From the NCBI RefSeq assembly GCF_049310925.1, contig NZ_JBMERP010000033.1:1-38049 (forward strand): 38,049 nucleotides of DNA. The letters are read 5' to 3'. This document shows, piece after piece, positions 8,069 through 15,958 of this stretch (the stretch's first letter is position 1; each line of letters opens with the position of its first letter). The position numbers and the translations under genes are program-made. The notes under the pieces were generated by a model, which was not told the origin of the DNA, ran no database searches, and saw only the letters and a list, made by a program, of their open reading frames with translations. This DNA is from Virgibacillus_F sp049310925 (GTDB lineage Bacteria; Bacillota; Bacilli; Bacillales; Amphibacillaceae).

Positions 8069-11000
8069 TATTTCCCCTCCTCTTTGCGTAATTTCGCTAA
8101 AATATCATCGTCATTCATATCTGGTAGCTTCCGGTAATTGTTTTCCTCGAGGATCGGATCAAATTGACAAACCGATTTAAATGAGCAAAATGTACATGCT
8201 ACCTTTTGTTTATGCTGGTATGGGTTCAAGTGGACACCGCCAGAAGTCATATCGATTCCCGCTTGGCCCATCAGTTGGTGAACATGACTCTGTAAGCCAG
8301 AAAATGTCTCATTGTCAGCGATTTTTGAATGACTGTTAAATCCACCATTTTTCTTAACACCAGCAGGAACAATTTGACTAGAACCTGATTCCAGCGACCG
8401 ATCCATCAGCTTTACAATTTCCTCGCTTGATAACAATAATCCCTGCATTTTGTATTTCTTTAAAATTTCCTTTTCAATGTCTGCATCCTGTAATTTTTGT
8501 TTTCCAGAAACCATTGGATTATGGACATGAAAATACAGCATCCCTGCAGGAGTTGCTTTTTTGCCTAACCATTGTTCCGACTGACTAAGAACTACATCTA
8601 GATAGGTCAGCATTTGTAGGGCTAGTCCGTAATATACTTCAACAAGATTCAATCCTCTGGCACTAGACTTGTAATCTATAATTCTTAAAAATAGATCGTC
8701 CCGGTTTAATGCCTGGTCTACCCTGTCTATTCGACCACGGAGCATTAATTCAAACCCGTTTTCCAGTGGCAGGGTAATTGGTGACAATGTTTGATTCGGG
8801 CCAAATCCAAGCTCTATTCCTACTGGTGAGAAATCACTTTGACGCGCCTGCTCACTTAGTATGAACGCAGCCCGGGCAATGACTTCCTGTAATTTTTTCT
8901 GAATATACTTATACCGGTTCGAGCTGTGCAAAATCTGGTGCTGCAATATCGGTGCCAGATTGGTAACCGCCTTTTGGGCATAGCCATCGGTATCAATTTT
9001 GTTTAACTGAGCAAAGTTTCTGCCTTCAGCCTGGACCCACTCCGTTATTTTTTTCAGTGCCTCATGGAAAAGCTGACCGATATCCGGTGCATCTAATTTA
9101 TACGTTTTTCGTTCATTAAGTCCCAGACTGTATTGTGCAAAATGCTGATACGAGCATCGGTAATACATCTCAAGCCTTGAAACACTGGCCATTACCTGTT
9201 TCGGATATAATTTATTTACCGTATCGGTGGATAAATTTGTTGGGTTATTTTGATAGTACAAGCTTTGCAGTGTTATATAACTTGTGCTGTGTTTTTCATG
9301 ATTTTTAATATACCAGTTCAGGACATGCCACCAGATTGGCTGCAGTGGATACCCTTTTCGGTTACGTGCTAATTGTGCGGTTAAAGCGGCACGTGTCTTC
9401 ATCGGTGTCGTAATGAAACGCTCTGCATGCAATAATTCATCCGGATCCTGCAGCAATACATGTGTACCGCAATATGGAAATAAATCCTCAACCCGCTTAA
9501 TCAATTGCGAAGGCATTTTTGCTTTTCCTTCTTCATCACTCAACGGGTAACTAATCCATAGTTTGTCGGTAGCTGATGTGAACGCTATATACATGTAAAA
9601 CCAGTCATCAAGCAGCTTTCGTTTACTGCTTTCAGCTAGTTGCAAACCCTGCCCTGCCAACATCTCGCGTTCTTGTTCATTAATCATGCCGTCAGACGGC
9701 GGCTTTATCGGCCATACACCGTCATTTACGCCTAATAAAAAAGTACATTTGATTCCACTGATTCTCGAGCGATCAATGGTACCGACTGTAACATGGTCCA
9801 TGCTGGGCGGAACGTGTGCGAATTTTAATGAATCAAAACCAGCGTCCAGGGTGGAACGGAAAATCGGCAATGAGATGGTTTCTTCTCCTGCAATCTCAAC
9901 CATTTCATCCAATAGTTGAATAACCGCATTCCATACTTGCTCCTGTTCCCGACCTTTTTCTAATTGACCATTTTCATCAAATTGTGTACGCATATGCTCC
10001 AACCTATTTGGCACCTTGAGTTCTTCCAACCATGAGAACACTACTGTGCAACGATCGCGGATAGTTTTGCATGATCTAATCTGTTCATCAAAATTTTGAA
10101 ATGCTTCAACAACCTGTCTCCGGTAAGCATTTATTCGTGTTTGCAACACTTTTTCCTTATCTGTCTGCGCTCCATGTTCAAATCCACGGAAACGTTGAAA
10201 AATCCATTCTTTTTTACCGAACCAACGCTCGCGTGACCGTATCCCATATTCTAAGACATAGTTTTCCAGCTCATCAATCGCATCATTTGTTAGTGGATAT
10301 TCTTCGTCTGCTGATGGAATAAATCCTGTTTTGAGCATCCGAAAGATAGCATCATAGCGCCAATTCCCATCAACAATTTCAAGTGCTGAACGAATGAACT
10401 CGATAAGTGAATGGTTTAGCATTGTCCGTTTCTCATCAATAAAGACCGGTATATCATAATCACCAAAAATAGTAGCAATTAAATCGTGGTACATATCTGT
10501 TTGCCTAATAAAAACAGCCAAATCATTGAAGCGATAACCTTCTTCCCGAACCAATCGGACAATTTCCTGGGCTGCTCCTTCCACCTCAGCACGTGGATGA
10601 ACCGATTCCGCGATTGTTAATGGAACCTCTCCTCTATATGGTGGAGCTGGTCGTACGTCAAAGTAGCTTTCCAAATGTGCAAAATAAGGACGGTCTTTAA
10701 ACTTTCCGTTGGCTGGATCGAGTATAATCGGTTCTTCAACTTCTACAGCGTGTTCATTAGCAAGTTCCGAAATCACGTGGTAGGTTTCAGTTGTTTGGTA
10801 AAATAAATCCAACTCTGAAAGTTGTCTATCCTCGACCAAATCAGCATTTAACGCAATTGTTACGTTTGCGCATTTTTTCATTAGCTCTTCAAGAACCTGA
10901 AGCTCCTTTGGTGTAAAACGATGAAATCCATCTAAATAGATTTCCGCATTTTCTAAAACCGACGCTTCCTTTACTTTTTCCGCAAGTAATTGTAGTTGAT

Positions 11001-11559
11001 CCTCACTATCTACATACTTTCCCTGTAACGCAAACGTGAGTTCTTCATATATATAGGATAAATCCTGAAGCTTCTTTGTCAGTGCTTCCTCCCCTTGTTC
11101 TTTGTGAACAAACTGATTCAAGTGATCAATTTGCATCTGCAGGACTTCAGGCGTCACTTGGTATCGTTTAAACTCTGTAATCATTTTCTCCAGTTGTTCA
11201 AGAAAACCTTGTTTTTCTAATGCTTTCTGAAAAATATTCCAATCCGAGTCTTTTTCCTCAATAATTTTCCGAAGCATCATTTGAATTCCGAGCGAACTGA
11301 TAAATTGGCGAGTTCCGCCTCCTGTTTCCTGGAGAACCCGCCATGCAAGACGGGAAAAACTAACTACCTGTGCCCGGATGCTTCCATTAATTCCGTCCTG
11401 TTTAAATAATTCATATTCTTGTTGAAAGGTCATCTGATCTGGAACCATATAAAAGATGGGTGGACCTTGTGGATCATTGGTCAGCTTTTCCGTGATTTCA
11501 TCTAAAACACGCCCACTTTTGCCAGTACCTGACCGCCCTACTATAAACCGTACCCCCAT
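8068..11559 (-). CDS. addB: ATP-dependent helicase/nuclease subunit B (AddB)
   Basis: A 1163-residue subunit of AddAB; in this enzyme family AddB recognises Chi and supplies the second nuclease. The start is placed at the second in-frame ATG (MGVRFIVGRSGTGKS) because AAGGGG lies 7 nt before it; the ATG six bases earlier sits almost on the ribosome site. Walker A GRSGTGKS is at 9-16. The C-terminal nuclease shows GRIDRVD followed by IIDYKSS. The four-cysteine iron-sulfur clasp is present: one Cys in MYYRCSY near residue 800, and C-x2-C-x5-C at about 1122, 1125 and 1131. It heads the addBA operon, with a terminator for the preceding gene about 40 nt upstream. Confidence 0.96.
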   Translation of the reverse strand: MGVRFIVGRSGTGKSGRVLDEITEKLTNDPQGPPIFYMVPDQMTFQQEYELFKQDGINGSIRAQVVSFSRLAWRVLQETGGGTRQFISSLGIQMMLRKIIEEKDSDWNIFQKALEKQGFLEQLEKMITEFKRYQVTPEVLQMQIDHLNQFVHKEQGEEALTKKLQDLSYIYEELTFALQGKYVDSEDQLQLLAEKVKEASVLENAEIYLDGFHRFTPKELQVLEELMKKCANVTIALNADLVEDRQLSELDLFYQTTETYHVISELANEHAVEVEEPIILDPANGKFKDRPYFAHLESYFDVRPAPPYRGEVPLTIAESVHPRAEVEGAAQEIVRLVREEGYRFNDLAVFIRQTDMYHDLIATIFGDYDIPVFIDEKRTMLNHSLIEFIRSALEIVDGNWRYDAIFRMLKTGFIPSADEEYPLTNDAIDELENYVLEYGIRSRERWFGKKEWIFQRFRGFEHGAQTDKEKVLQTRINAYRRQVVEAFQNFDEQIRSCKTIRDRCTVVFSWLEELKVPNRLEHMRTQFDENGQLEKGREQEQVWNAVIQLLDEMVEIAGEETISLPIFRSTLDAGFDSLKFAHVPPSMDHVTVGTIDRSRISGIKCTFLLGVNDGVWPIKPPSDGMINEQEREMLAGQGLQLAESSKRKLLDDWFYMYIAFTSATDKLWISYPLSDEEGKAKMPSQLIKRVEDLFPYCGTHVLLQDPDELLHAERFITTPMKTRAALTAQLARNRKGYPLQPIWWHVLNWYIKNHEKHSTSYITLQSLYYQNNPTNLSTDTVNKLYPKQVMASVSRLEMYYRCSYQHFAQYSLGLNERKTYKLDAPDIGQLFHEALKKITEWVQAEGRNFAQLNKIDTDGYAQKAVTNLAPILQHQILHSSNRYKYIQKKLQEVIARAAFILSEQARQSDFSPVGIELGFGPNQTLSPITLPLENGFELMLRGRIDRVDQALNRDDLFLRIIDYKSSARGLNLVEVYYGLALQMLTYLDVVLSQSEQWLGKKATPAGMLYFHVHNPMVSGKQKLQDADIEKEILKKYKMQGLLLSSEEIVKLMDRSLESGSSQIVPAGVKKNGGFNSHSKIADNETFSGLQSHVHQLMGQAGIDMTSGGVHLNPYQHKQKVACTFCSFKSVCQFDPILEENNYRKLPDMNDDDILAKLRKEEGK

Positions 11560-11600
11560 GATCATTCCCCTTTTTATTGCAATTTGCCGGGCAGTAAACT

Positions 11601-11644
11601 AATAAAATCTCTCCCTCTATTTTAACAAAGGCAGAGATTTTATT
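11601..11644 (-). terminator. Terminator between the TVP38-like gene and addB
   Basis: AATAAAATCTCT (11601-11612) and AGAGATTTTATT (11633-11644) are a perfect 12-bp inverted repeat with a 20-nt loop. It lies beyond the stop codon of the 11695 gene. T-rich arms on both sides make it usable in either direction. Confidence 0.65.
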
Positions 11645-11694
11645 ATAGTTATTTGTCAAAGCTAATTTGTGTTTTAATCAGAATGACTTTATAT

Positions 11695-12357
11695 TCATTC
11701 CTTGGTTTCTTCCTGCTCTCTTGCTTCTTTTTCCAATGTTCTCTTTTGTATCCGTTTCTCTGTGTATTTTCCAATTAACCAAAAAGCTACTATGCAAGCT
11801 GCAACAACAATTGATTTGGTTGGATTTTGCGTAAATGAAGCTATACTTACACCAACATATGCCATTGTAAAAATCATCACTGATTTACCAAGCAAAACAG
11901 CCAATACGAATTGTTGAGTACTTATTTTTGACAAACCTGCCACTACATTAATAATGGCTGTTGGTGAAAAAGGAAAACAAAGCAGTAGAAATAATGGTCC
12001 AAACCCATGCTTTTCAAGCCAGGTTGTTACTTTATGGACTTGTTTGTTCTTACGTATTGCTTTAAATATTCGTTTATCCCCAAGTTTTCGTATGAGTAAA
12101 AACACTGTTACCGCACCTACACTAGAGCCTGCCCACGATAACAAAAATCCTTCGAGTAAACCATATGCAGCAGAGTTAGCAAATACAAATACAACTAATG
12201 GCAAAAACGGTAAGAATGCCTCAAGAAATGGGAATATTAGTCCTGGTAGTGGCCCTAAGCTTTCATAGTCATTTAATAACTCTCTAATAAATTCATCTAA
12301 TTTGTCCTGTTCTATTAATAGTTTAAAGTTCGCAATACTAAATTCCGAAAGTTGCAT
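11695..12357 (-). CDS. TVP38/TMEM64 (VTT-domain) membrane protein
   Basis: A 220-residue membrane protein of the VTT (SNARE-associated Golgi/DedA-like) superfamily. It has the typical sequence: P-L-P-G-L-I-F-P-F-L near residue 30, a hydrophobic pair to about 65, G-S-S-V-G-A-V-T-V-F-L-L-I-R-K near 80-95, and F-G-P-L-F-L-L-L-C-F-P-F-S-P near 118-131 with N-V-V-A-G-L-S. The family is thought to act in lipid scrambling or membrane homeostasis; bacterial roles are unclear. The start is set at the internal ATG, with GAGGGGATT about 10 nt upstream; an ATG 18 nt earlier has no good ribosome site. Its place between yhjD and addB matches B. subtilis yhjE. Confidence 0.82.
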   Translation of the reverse strand: MQLSEFSIANFKLLIEQDKLDEFIRELLNDYESLGPLPGLIFPFLEAFLPFLPLVVFVFANSAAYGLLEGFLLSWAGSSVGAVTVFLLIRKLGDKRIFKAIRKNKQVHKVTTWLEKHGFGPLFLLLCFPFSPTAIINVVAGLSKISTQQFVLAVLLGKSVMIFTMAYVGVSIASFTQNPTKSIVVAACIVAFWLIGKYTEKRIQKRTLEKEAREQEETKE

Positions 12358-12530
12358 GTAAATTAATCCCCTCATCCCAAAACAATACTGATATATTCCT
12401 GTATCCCTAGTTTAACTACTTTTATTGTAATGTAAACTATCACACATGCAAAGAAAATAATAAATCAGCCTCAATCTTTTCATTTTACAAATTCCATAAT
12501 TTTATAGTGTATTTTTCGGGAAGTTTATCA

Positions 12531-12557
12531 TATACTTAAACTAGAACGGATGTTCTA
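12531..12557 (+). promoter_or_regulatory. LexA (DinR) box and -10 region of yhjD
   Basis: TAGAACGGATGTTCTA (12542-12557) contains GAAC-N4-GTTC, the Gram-positive SOS operator core, and the inner bases fit the consensus. A TATACT candidate -10 (12531-12536) lies just upstream, so bound LexA would cover the transcription start. The -35 hexamer is weak. The GTTC half ends 22 nt before the yhjD start codon. Confidence 0.8.
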
Positions 12558-12577
12558 TTTTGGGAGGAGATATAATT

Positions 12578-12970
12578 ATGCGCTATCTAAATGAGGAAGA
12601 GTTCCAAATAGCATCACGGTTTCTGTTTCTTTCGATGGCAATAGTTGTGATTCAACAAGATGTTCAACACGTCCAAATAGGAGCTTTTAAAATCAAAGAA
12701 CCATATATTGAGCTACTGGAAAAAATGATTTCTGAGGCAACCAATGAACGAAGAGAATTACGTCAAACCATGCAGCGAAAAGACATAAAAGTTGTCACGT
12801 TAAATAAAAATGATTCATTTTCATCCTTTCTGTTTCTATGCAAAAACAGAGAAGAAAAACGTAATTACTTTAATCCTGCGATTCGAAAAAAGGTGGAAAT
12901 CATTGTTCAGGAACTCATGCATAAGGCTCTGCCACCATATCAACAGCACTCTGTTTCCGCAAATACTTGA
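12578..12970 (+). CDS. yhjD: YhjD-like conserved protein, LexA-controlled
   Basis: A 130-residue cytoplasmic protein resembling B. subtilis YhjD: I-G-A-F-K-I-K-E-P-Y-I-E-L-L-E-K-M near residues 36-52, an RRELRQTMQRKDIKVV segment, and YFNPAIRKKVE near 104-114. Function is unknown. The start is the ATG 8 nt after GGGAGGAG; an in-frame TTG further up would lie on the ribosome site itself. A LexA box overlaps the promoter, which agrees with my recollection that yhjD belongs to the B. subtilis SOS regulon. The last 56 nt overlap the 3' end of convergent comK, so the two mRNAs are complementary at their ends. Confidence 0.8.
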   Translation: MRYLNEEEFQIASRFLFLSMAIVVIQQDVQHVQIGAFKIKEPYIELLEKMISEATNERRELRQTMQRKDIKVVTLNKNDSFSSFLFLCKNREEKRNYFNPAIRKKVEIIVQELMHKALPPYQQHSVSANT

Positions 12971-13439
12971 TGCGGTTGTCCAATAGGTATCTGAATTGTG
13001 CTGTACGCTGAATTTGATTTAGCATTGAGCCATATGAAACGTCAATGATAATTGATTTGCCGTTCTTGAACACTATTTCCGTGCATTGATTCTCTGCAAT
13101 TTTCATTTGATCAATGTGAGAGTGTGCAATCCAGGAGCATTTAGCATTTAATGGTGAGATCGTGGGGAAGAAATACATGCCACTGCTTGGGTCTACAGCA
13201 ATTGGTGCTTTATGTGTGATATTGCAAATGTCCTTTGTTCCATCCTGCCTGCCTTTGAGACTGGCACCGAACGACTTGCATGCATAGTCAATCAGTTTAG
13301 TAGGAGAAGGCTCTACAAAAAATTCTTCCTGCGTTTCCATAACACATGTCGTGTACTCGTTGCTATGTCCGTGTTGGGCCAAAACAGCCATTGTAAAGGG
13401 AGTAATTTCATAAGATGGAGAATAAAAGTTGTTAACCAT
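12915..13439 (-). CDS. comK: Competence transcription factor ComK
   Basis: A 174-residue ComK, the master activator of DNA-uptake genes in B. subtilis. Matches include Y-A-C-K-S-F-G-A-S-L-K-G-R-Q-D-G-T, the H-K-A-P-I-A-V-D-P segment, F-F-P-T-I-S-P and the C-S-W-I-A-H-S-H block, ending in Q-I-Q-R-T-A-Q-F-R. The start is set at the ATG 9 nt after GAAAGG; an ATG three codons earlier touches the ribosome site. A ComK box lies 72-109 nt upstream, so autoactivation is likely. The length is close to the usual 160-195, with no frameshift. Whether the strain is naturally competent cannot be told from this window. Confidence 0.95.
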   Translation of the reverse strand: MVNNFYSPSYEITPFTMAVLAQHGHSNEYTTCVMETQEEFFVEPSPTKLIDYACKSFGASLKGRQDGTKDICNITHKAPIAVDPSSGMYFFPTISPLNAKCSWIAHSHIDQMKIAENQCTEIVFKNGKSIIIDVSYGSMLNQIQRTAQFRYLLDNRIKYLRKQSAVDMVAEPYA

Positions 13440-13737
13440 GTTTGTCATCCTTTCATTGTAAAAATGAAAAGACAGAAGCTTAATTTAAATTTACCAGATT
13501 TTTTGACAAAAAAACATACTTTTTTTGTAAAAATGAGAATTATTTTTTGTATTTAGGGTTTTTATGGTTGTCGGTTGATAATACTTGGATAATGTTGATT
13601 CCCACATAGGTAATAATACTAATGTTTAAAAACCCCAGCAAGGTAGGTTAAAATTCGATATCTATTATTCCTCAAGTTTAGATTTAGTTTTTAAACAACT
13701 TACCTGCTTATTTTCATCTCCATTACACGTGCCAGAT
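13440..13737. other. comK upstream region and AT-rich spacer
   Basis: Apart from the ComK box I see no gene here. Between 13620 and 13715 there are two pairs of inverted words (GTTTAAAAAC with GTTTTTAAAC, and AGCAAGGTAGGTT with AACTTACCTGCT), but they are not nested as a simple hairpin. They may be remnants of a rearranged terminator for the 46-codon gene. Confidence 0.4.
13511..13548 (-). promoter_or_regulatory. ComK box (two AT-boxes) upstream of comK
   Basis: AAAACATACTTTT (13511-13523) is a perfect AAAA-N5-TTTT AT-box, and AGAATTATTTTTT (13536-13548) is a second with one mismatch, 12 nt apart. TTGTCA, a possible -35 on the minus strand, lies directly downstream (13504-13509). This is the arrangement expected for ComK autoactivation, although 12 nt is not one of the spacings I recall as standard (8, 18 or 31). 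Confidence 0.7.
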
Positions 13738-13878
13738 TCAGTCCTGGTGATTTTCATGTGTTGGGGTAGCTTCTTCACCGCTCTCATCCATATCCTGTGT
13801 ATTCATCAGAATATCCTCAGTCGAATGGAACTCTGGGTTTAAAATTGTGAAGGTCGGCAATTCCTTGTTTTTCTTCAT
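13738..13878 (-). CDS. Small acidic protein of 46 residues, unknown
   Basis: A short gene between comK and lcfB. The sequence starts MKKNKELPTFTILNPEFHST and continues into an acidic, His-containing tail ending in THENHQD. A strong ribosome site (AAAGGAGTGG, 6 nt before ATG) supports translation. There is no signal peptide, membrane segment or cysteine. Asp/Glu dominate the second half. No family is recognised. The lcfB terminator lies about 70 nt upstream, so it probably has its own promoter. The coding call rests on the ribosome site and a clean frame; homologues would be decisive. Confidence 0.6.
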   Translation of the reverse strand: MKKNKELPTFTILNPEFHSTEDILMNTQDMDESGEEATPTHENHQD

Positions 13879-13940
13879 TTGTAATCCACTCCTTTTTTAT
13901 TCCTAGTTTGTCTAAAAAAAGGAGTGTTCATACATCAATT

Positions 13941-13980
13941 TAAAGAACAAAAGCCACGCAGCGTTTATCTCTGCATGGCT
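13941..13980 (-). terminator. Terminator of lcfB
   Basis: AGCCATGCAG pairs with CTGCGTGGCT (13952-13961 and 13971-13980) around a 9-nt loop, followed on the minus strand by TTTTGTTCTTT. Confidence 0.85.
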
Positions 13981-13994
13981 CCTGTTAGATATTT

Positions 13995-15533
13995 TTAATT
14001 TTTAACCTGGGTACGAAGATTTTTACGTAATATTTTCCCTGTTGTATTTTTAGGTAATTCATCAAGAAATTCAATTTCTTTTGGTACTTTGTATTTGGCC
14101 AGGTGACCCTTACAGAATTCATGTAATGTGTCTTTGGTTAAGGATGGATCTTTTGATACAACAAAGGCTGTTACCGCTTCTCCTGTATTTGCATCAGGTG
14201 TTCCAATTACTGCAGCCTCAGATATACTTGGATGTAAGTAAAATACTTCTTCGACTTCACGCGGGTAGACATTATAGCCACCAACAATAATCATATCTTT
14301 TTTACGATCAACGATATAAAAATAGCCTTCTTCATCTGTTCTTGCCATGTCACCAGTGTAAAGCCAGCCATCTCTAAGCGCTATTGCTGTTTCTTCAGGC
14401 ATTTTGTAATAACCTTTCATTACATTTGGGCCTTGGACAACAAGTTCTCCTACTTCTCCAACCGCAACTTCTTCACCGAATTCATCTACTACTTTGTTTT
14501 TAACATTCAAAATGTCCATTCCAATTGAGCCAGGTTTCCTTGGACGATCCAATGGGTTGAAGCAAGTAACAGGTGATGCTTCAGATAATCCGTATCCCTC
14601 AGAAATACGAACTTGGAACGCTTGCTCAAATTGTTTTAATAATGCTACGGGCATGGATGCTCCACCACTGATACATAACCGAATTCCCGAGAAACTTTCC
14701 TCGTTGCCTGTGACACTTTGCAATAAATAATTGTACATTGTTGGTACGCCAGCGAAGACTGTTGCTTCCTGCTCCTGAGCAATTCGGAATACTTCCTGTG
14801 GTGAAAATGATGGAACGATCAGAATTGTACCACCGTTCATTAGTGGTGCATTAAGTGAAACTGTCAGGCAAAACACGTGGAACATTGGTAATGCTGCTAT
14901 CACCCTGTCTTCCCCATTGATAGCCAAGTAATCAGCTACGTCCTTGGCATTGGAATAAAGATTTTTATGTGTCAGCATAGCACCCTTTGGTTTTCCTGTT
15001 GTGCCGGATGTGTATAAAATAACTGCTAAATCTTCTTCATTCAATGATGGTGCTTCAAAATCCAAATTACCCTTTGCCACTATTTCTGAAAACGATTTCA
15101 TTTTAGTTAAAATAGAATAGCCGTCAAATGAGACTTCTTTTCCTGACTCGCATGAAATATAATGTTTCACACTTGGAAGGTGCTCTGCAATTGCTTCGAA
15201 CTTTTCCATCAATACATCCATTGTAATAACAGCTTTTACATCACCGTTTTTTAGGATATATGTCATTTCATGTGCTGTGTATAGTGGGTTAATTGGGATT
15301 ACTACTGCACCTAAGCGTAGTGCCCCATATAATCCAATTATATAATATGGGCTATTTCCAACAACTAATGCAATATGGTCACCTTTTTTATATCCCATTT
15401 CACCTAAATAAGAAGCAAACTTAGTGACTGCCCCCTCTAGCTCCATGTATGTAGTTTCTTTTTCTTGAAAAACATACGCTGGTTTATTTGGTAATCTACG
15501 AGCCGTTTGCGTCAATTGATTACTTAAATCCAC
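13995..15533 (-). CDS. lcfB: Long-chain fatty-acid--CoA ligase LcfB
   Basis: A 512-residue AMP-forming ligase that activates long-chain fatty acids with ATP and CoA for beta-oxidation or lipid use. The P-loop motif YTSGTTGKPKGAM is near residues 174-186, with GYGLSEASPV near 313, the hinge YTGDMARTDEEGYFYIVDRKKDM near 391-413, and the catalytic lysine region PKNTTGKILRK near 493-503. Length and domain order are complete. The start is GTG, with GGGGG about 8 nt upstream. A palindromic FadR operator lies in the untranslated leader, so acyl-CoA should relieve repression. Position next to lplJ and comK matches B. subtilis lcfB (yhfL). Confidence 0.93.
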   Translation of the reverse strand: MDLSNQLTQTARRLPNKPAYVFQEKETTYMELEGAVTKFASYLGEMGYKKGDHIALVVGNSPYYIIGLYGALRLGAVVIPINPLYTAHEMTYILKNGDVKAVITMDVLMEKFEAIAEHLPSVKHYISCESGKEVSFDGYSILTKMKSFSEIVAKGNLDFEAPSLNEEDLAVILYTSGTTGKPKGAMLTHKNLYSNAKDVADYLAINGEDRVIAALPMFHVFCLTVSLNAPLMNGGTILIVPSFSPQEVFRIAQEQEATVFAGVPTMYNYLLQSVTGNEESFSGIRLCISGGASMPVALLKQFEQAFQVRISEGYGLSEASPVTCFNPLDRPRKPGSIGMDILNVKNKVVDEFGEEVAVGEVGELVVQGPNVMKGYYKMPEETAIALRDGWLYTGDMARTDEEGYFYIVDRKKDMIIVGGYNVYPREVEEVFYLHPSISEAAVIGTPDANTGEAVTAFVVSKDPSLTKDTLHEFCKGHLAKYKVPKEIEFLDELPKNTTGKILRKNLRTQVKN

Positions 15534-15553
15534 CTTATATACCCCCTGATTTT

Positions 15554-15573
15554 ATGAATGAATAATCATTCAT
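15554..15573 (-). promoter_or_regulatory. FadR operator of lcfB
   Basis: ATGAATGAATAATCATTCAT is a palindrome that fits the Bacillus FadR (YsiA) consensus TGAATGA-N-TA-N-TCATTCA. It starts 23 nt downstream of the promoter -10, just after the expected transcription start, so it would block early elongation or initiation. Confidence 0.85.
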
Positions 15574-15595
15574 TTATATGCTAAAATTCATATTA

Positions 15596-15624
15596 ATTAT
15601 AAAATACAGACAAGTTAATATCAA
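15596..15624 (-). promoter_or_regulatory. Sigma-A promoter of lcfB
   Basis: On the minus strand, TTGATA (15619-15624) and TATAAT (15596-15601) are separated by exactly 17 nt. The start would be near 15589, giving a leader of about 55 nt that contains the FadR box. Confidence 0.75.
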
Positions 15625-15661
15625 GTGATAAACTCAAACTTAATAGATTGCTAGGGTAATT

Positions 15662-15823
15662 CAGGAACAAAAGCGCAAGTGCCCTGGGTAGAGACGTACG
15701 GACTGGACTGAGCCGTAGGAGATAAAGGAAACATGGCGACCGTAGGAAGCCGATGTTGACTTATCGTACGAAGGCGAGGGAAGTCTCGCTAGTCTCTGGG
15801 CGCTGGAGCTGGACGTGGCTGTT
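15662..15823. repeat. Structured GCGCAAG-type interspersed element, copy A
   Basis: It begins AAAAGCGCAAGTGCCC and ends GGGCGCTGGAGCTGGAC. The ends pair (AGTGCCC with GGGCGCT), and a second stem AGAGAC/GTCTCT lies inside. The inner words CGATGTTGACTTATCG and GGACGTGGCTGTT recur in copy B at 23466-23645. It is G+C-richer than its surroundings and has no credible ribosome site or reading frame. I recognise it as a type of extragenic element common in Bacillaceae. It lies between the lplJ terminator and the lcfB promoter. Confidence 0.7.
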
Positions 15824-15874
15824 ACCGTATGCAAGCTTAACAAAGCCAAATTTTTATACTTTCTTATCTTCTAG

Positions 15875-15914
15875 AAAAAGCTAAATGGGAACTATGGTTA
15901 CTAGTCCATTTAGC
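15875..15914 (-). terminator. Terminator of lplJ
   Basis: GCTAAATGG (15880-15888) and CCATTTAGC (15906-15914) pair perfectly, and the minus strand continues with TTTTT. The word TTATACTTTCTTA, shared with other repeat copies, lies directly beyond it. Confidence 0.8.
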
Positions 15915-15958
15915 CTTTAATTATATAACTTGTGGAAACAATACACGTAAAATTTTAC

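Noticed and set aside
13620..13715. Terminator for the 46-codon gene
   Set aside because: Two inverted word pairs are present but in non-nested order, so they do not form a single stem with a T-tract.
15661..15849. 62-codon minus-strand frame inside the GCGCAAG element
   Set aside because: It lies wholly within a structured dispersed repeat and has no ribosome site.
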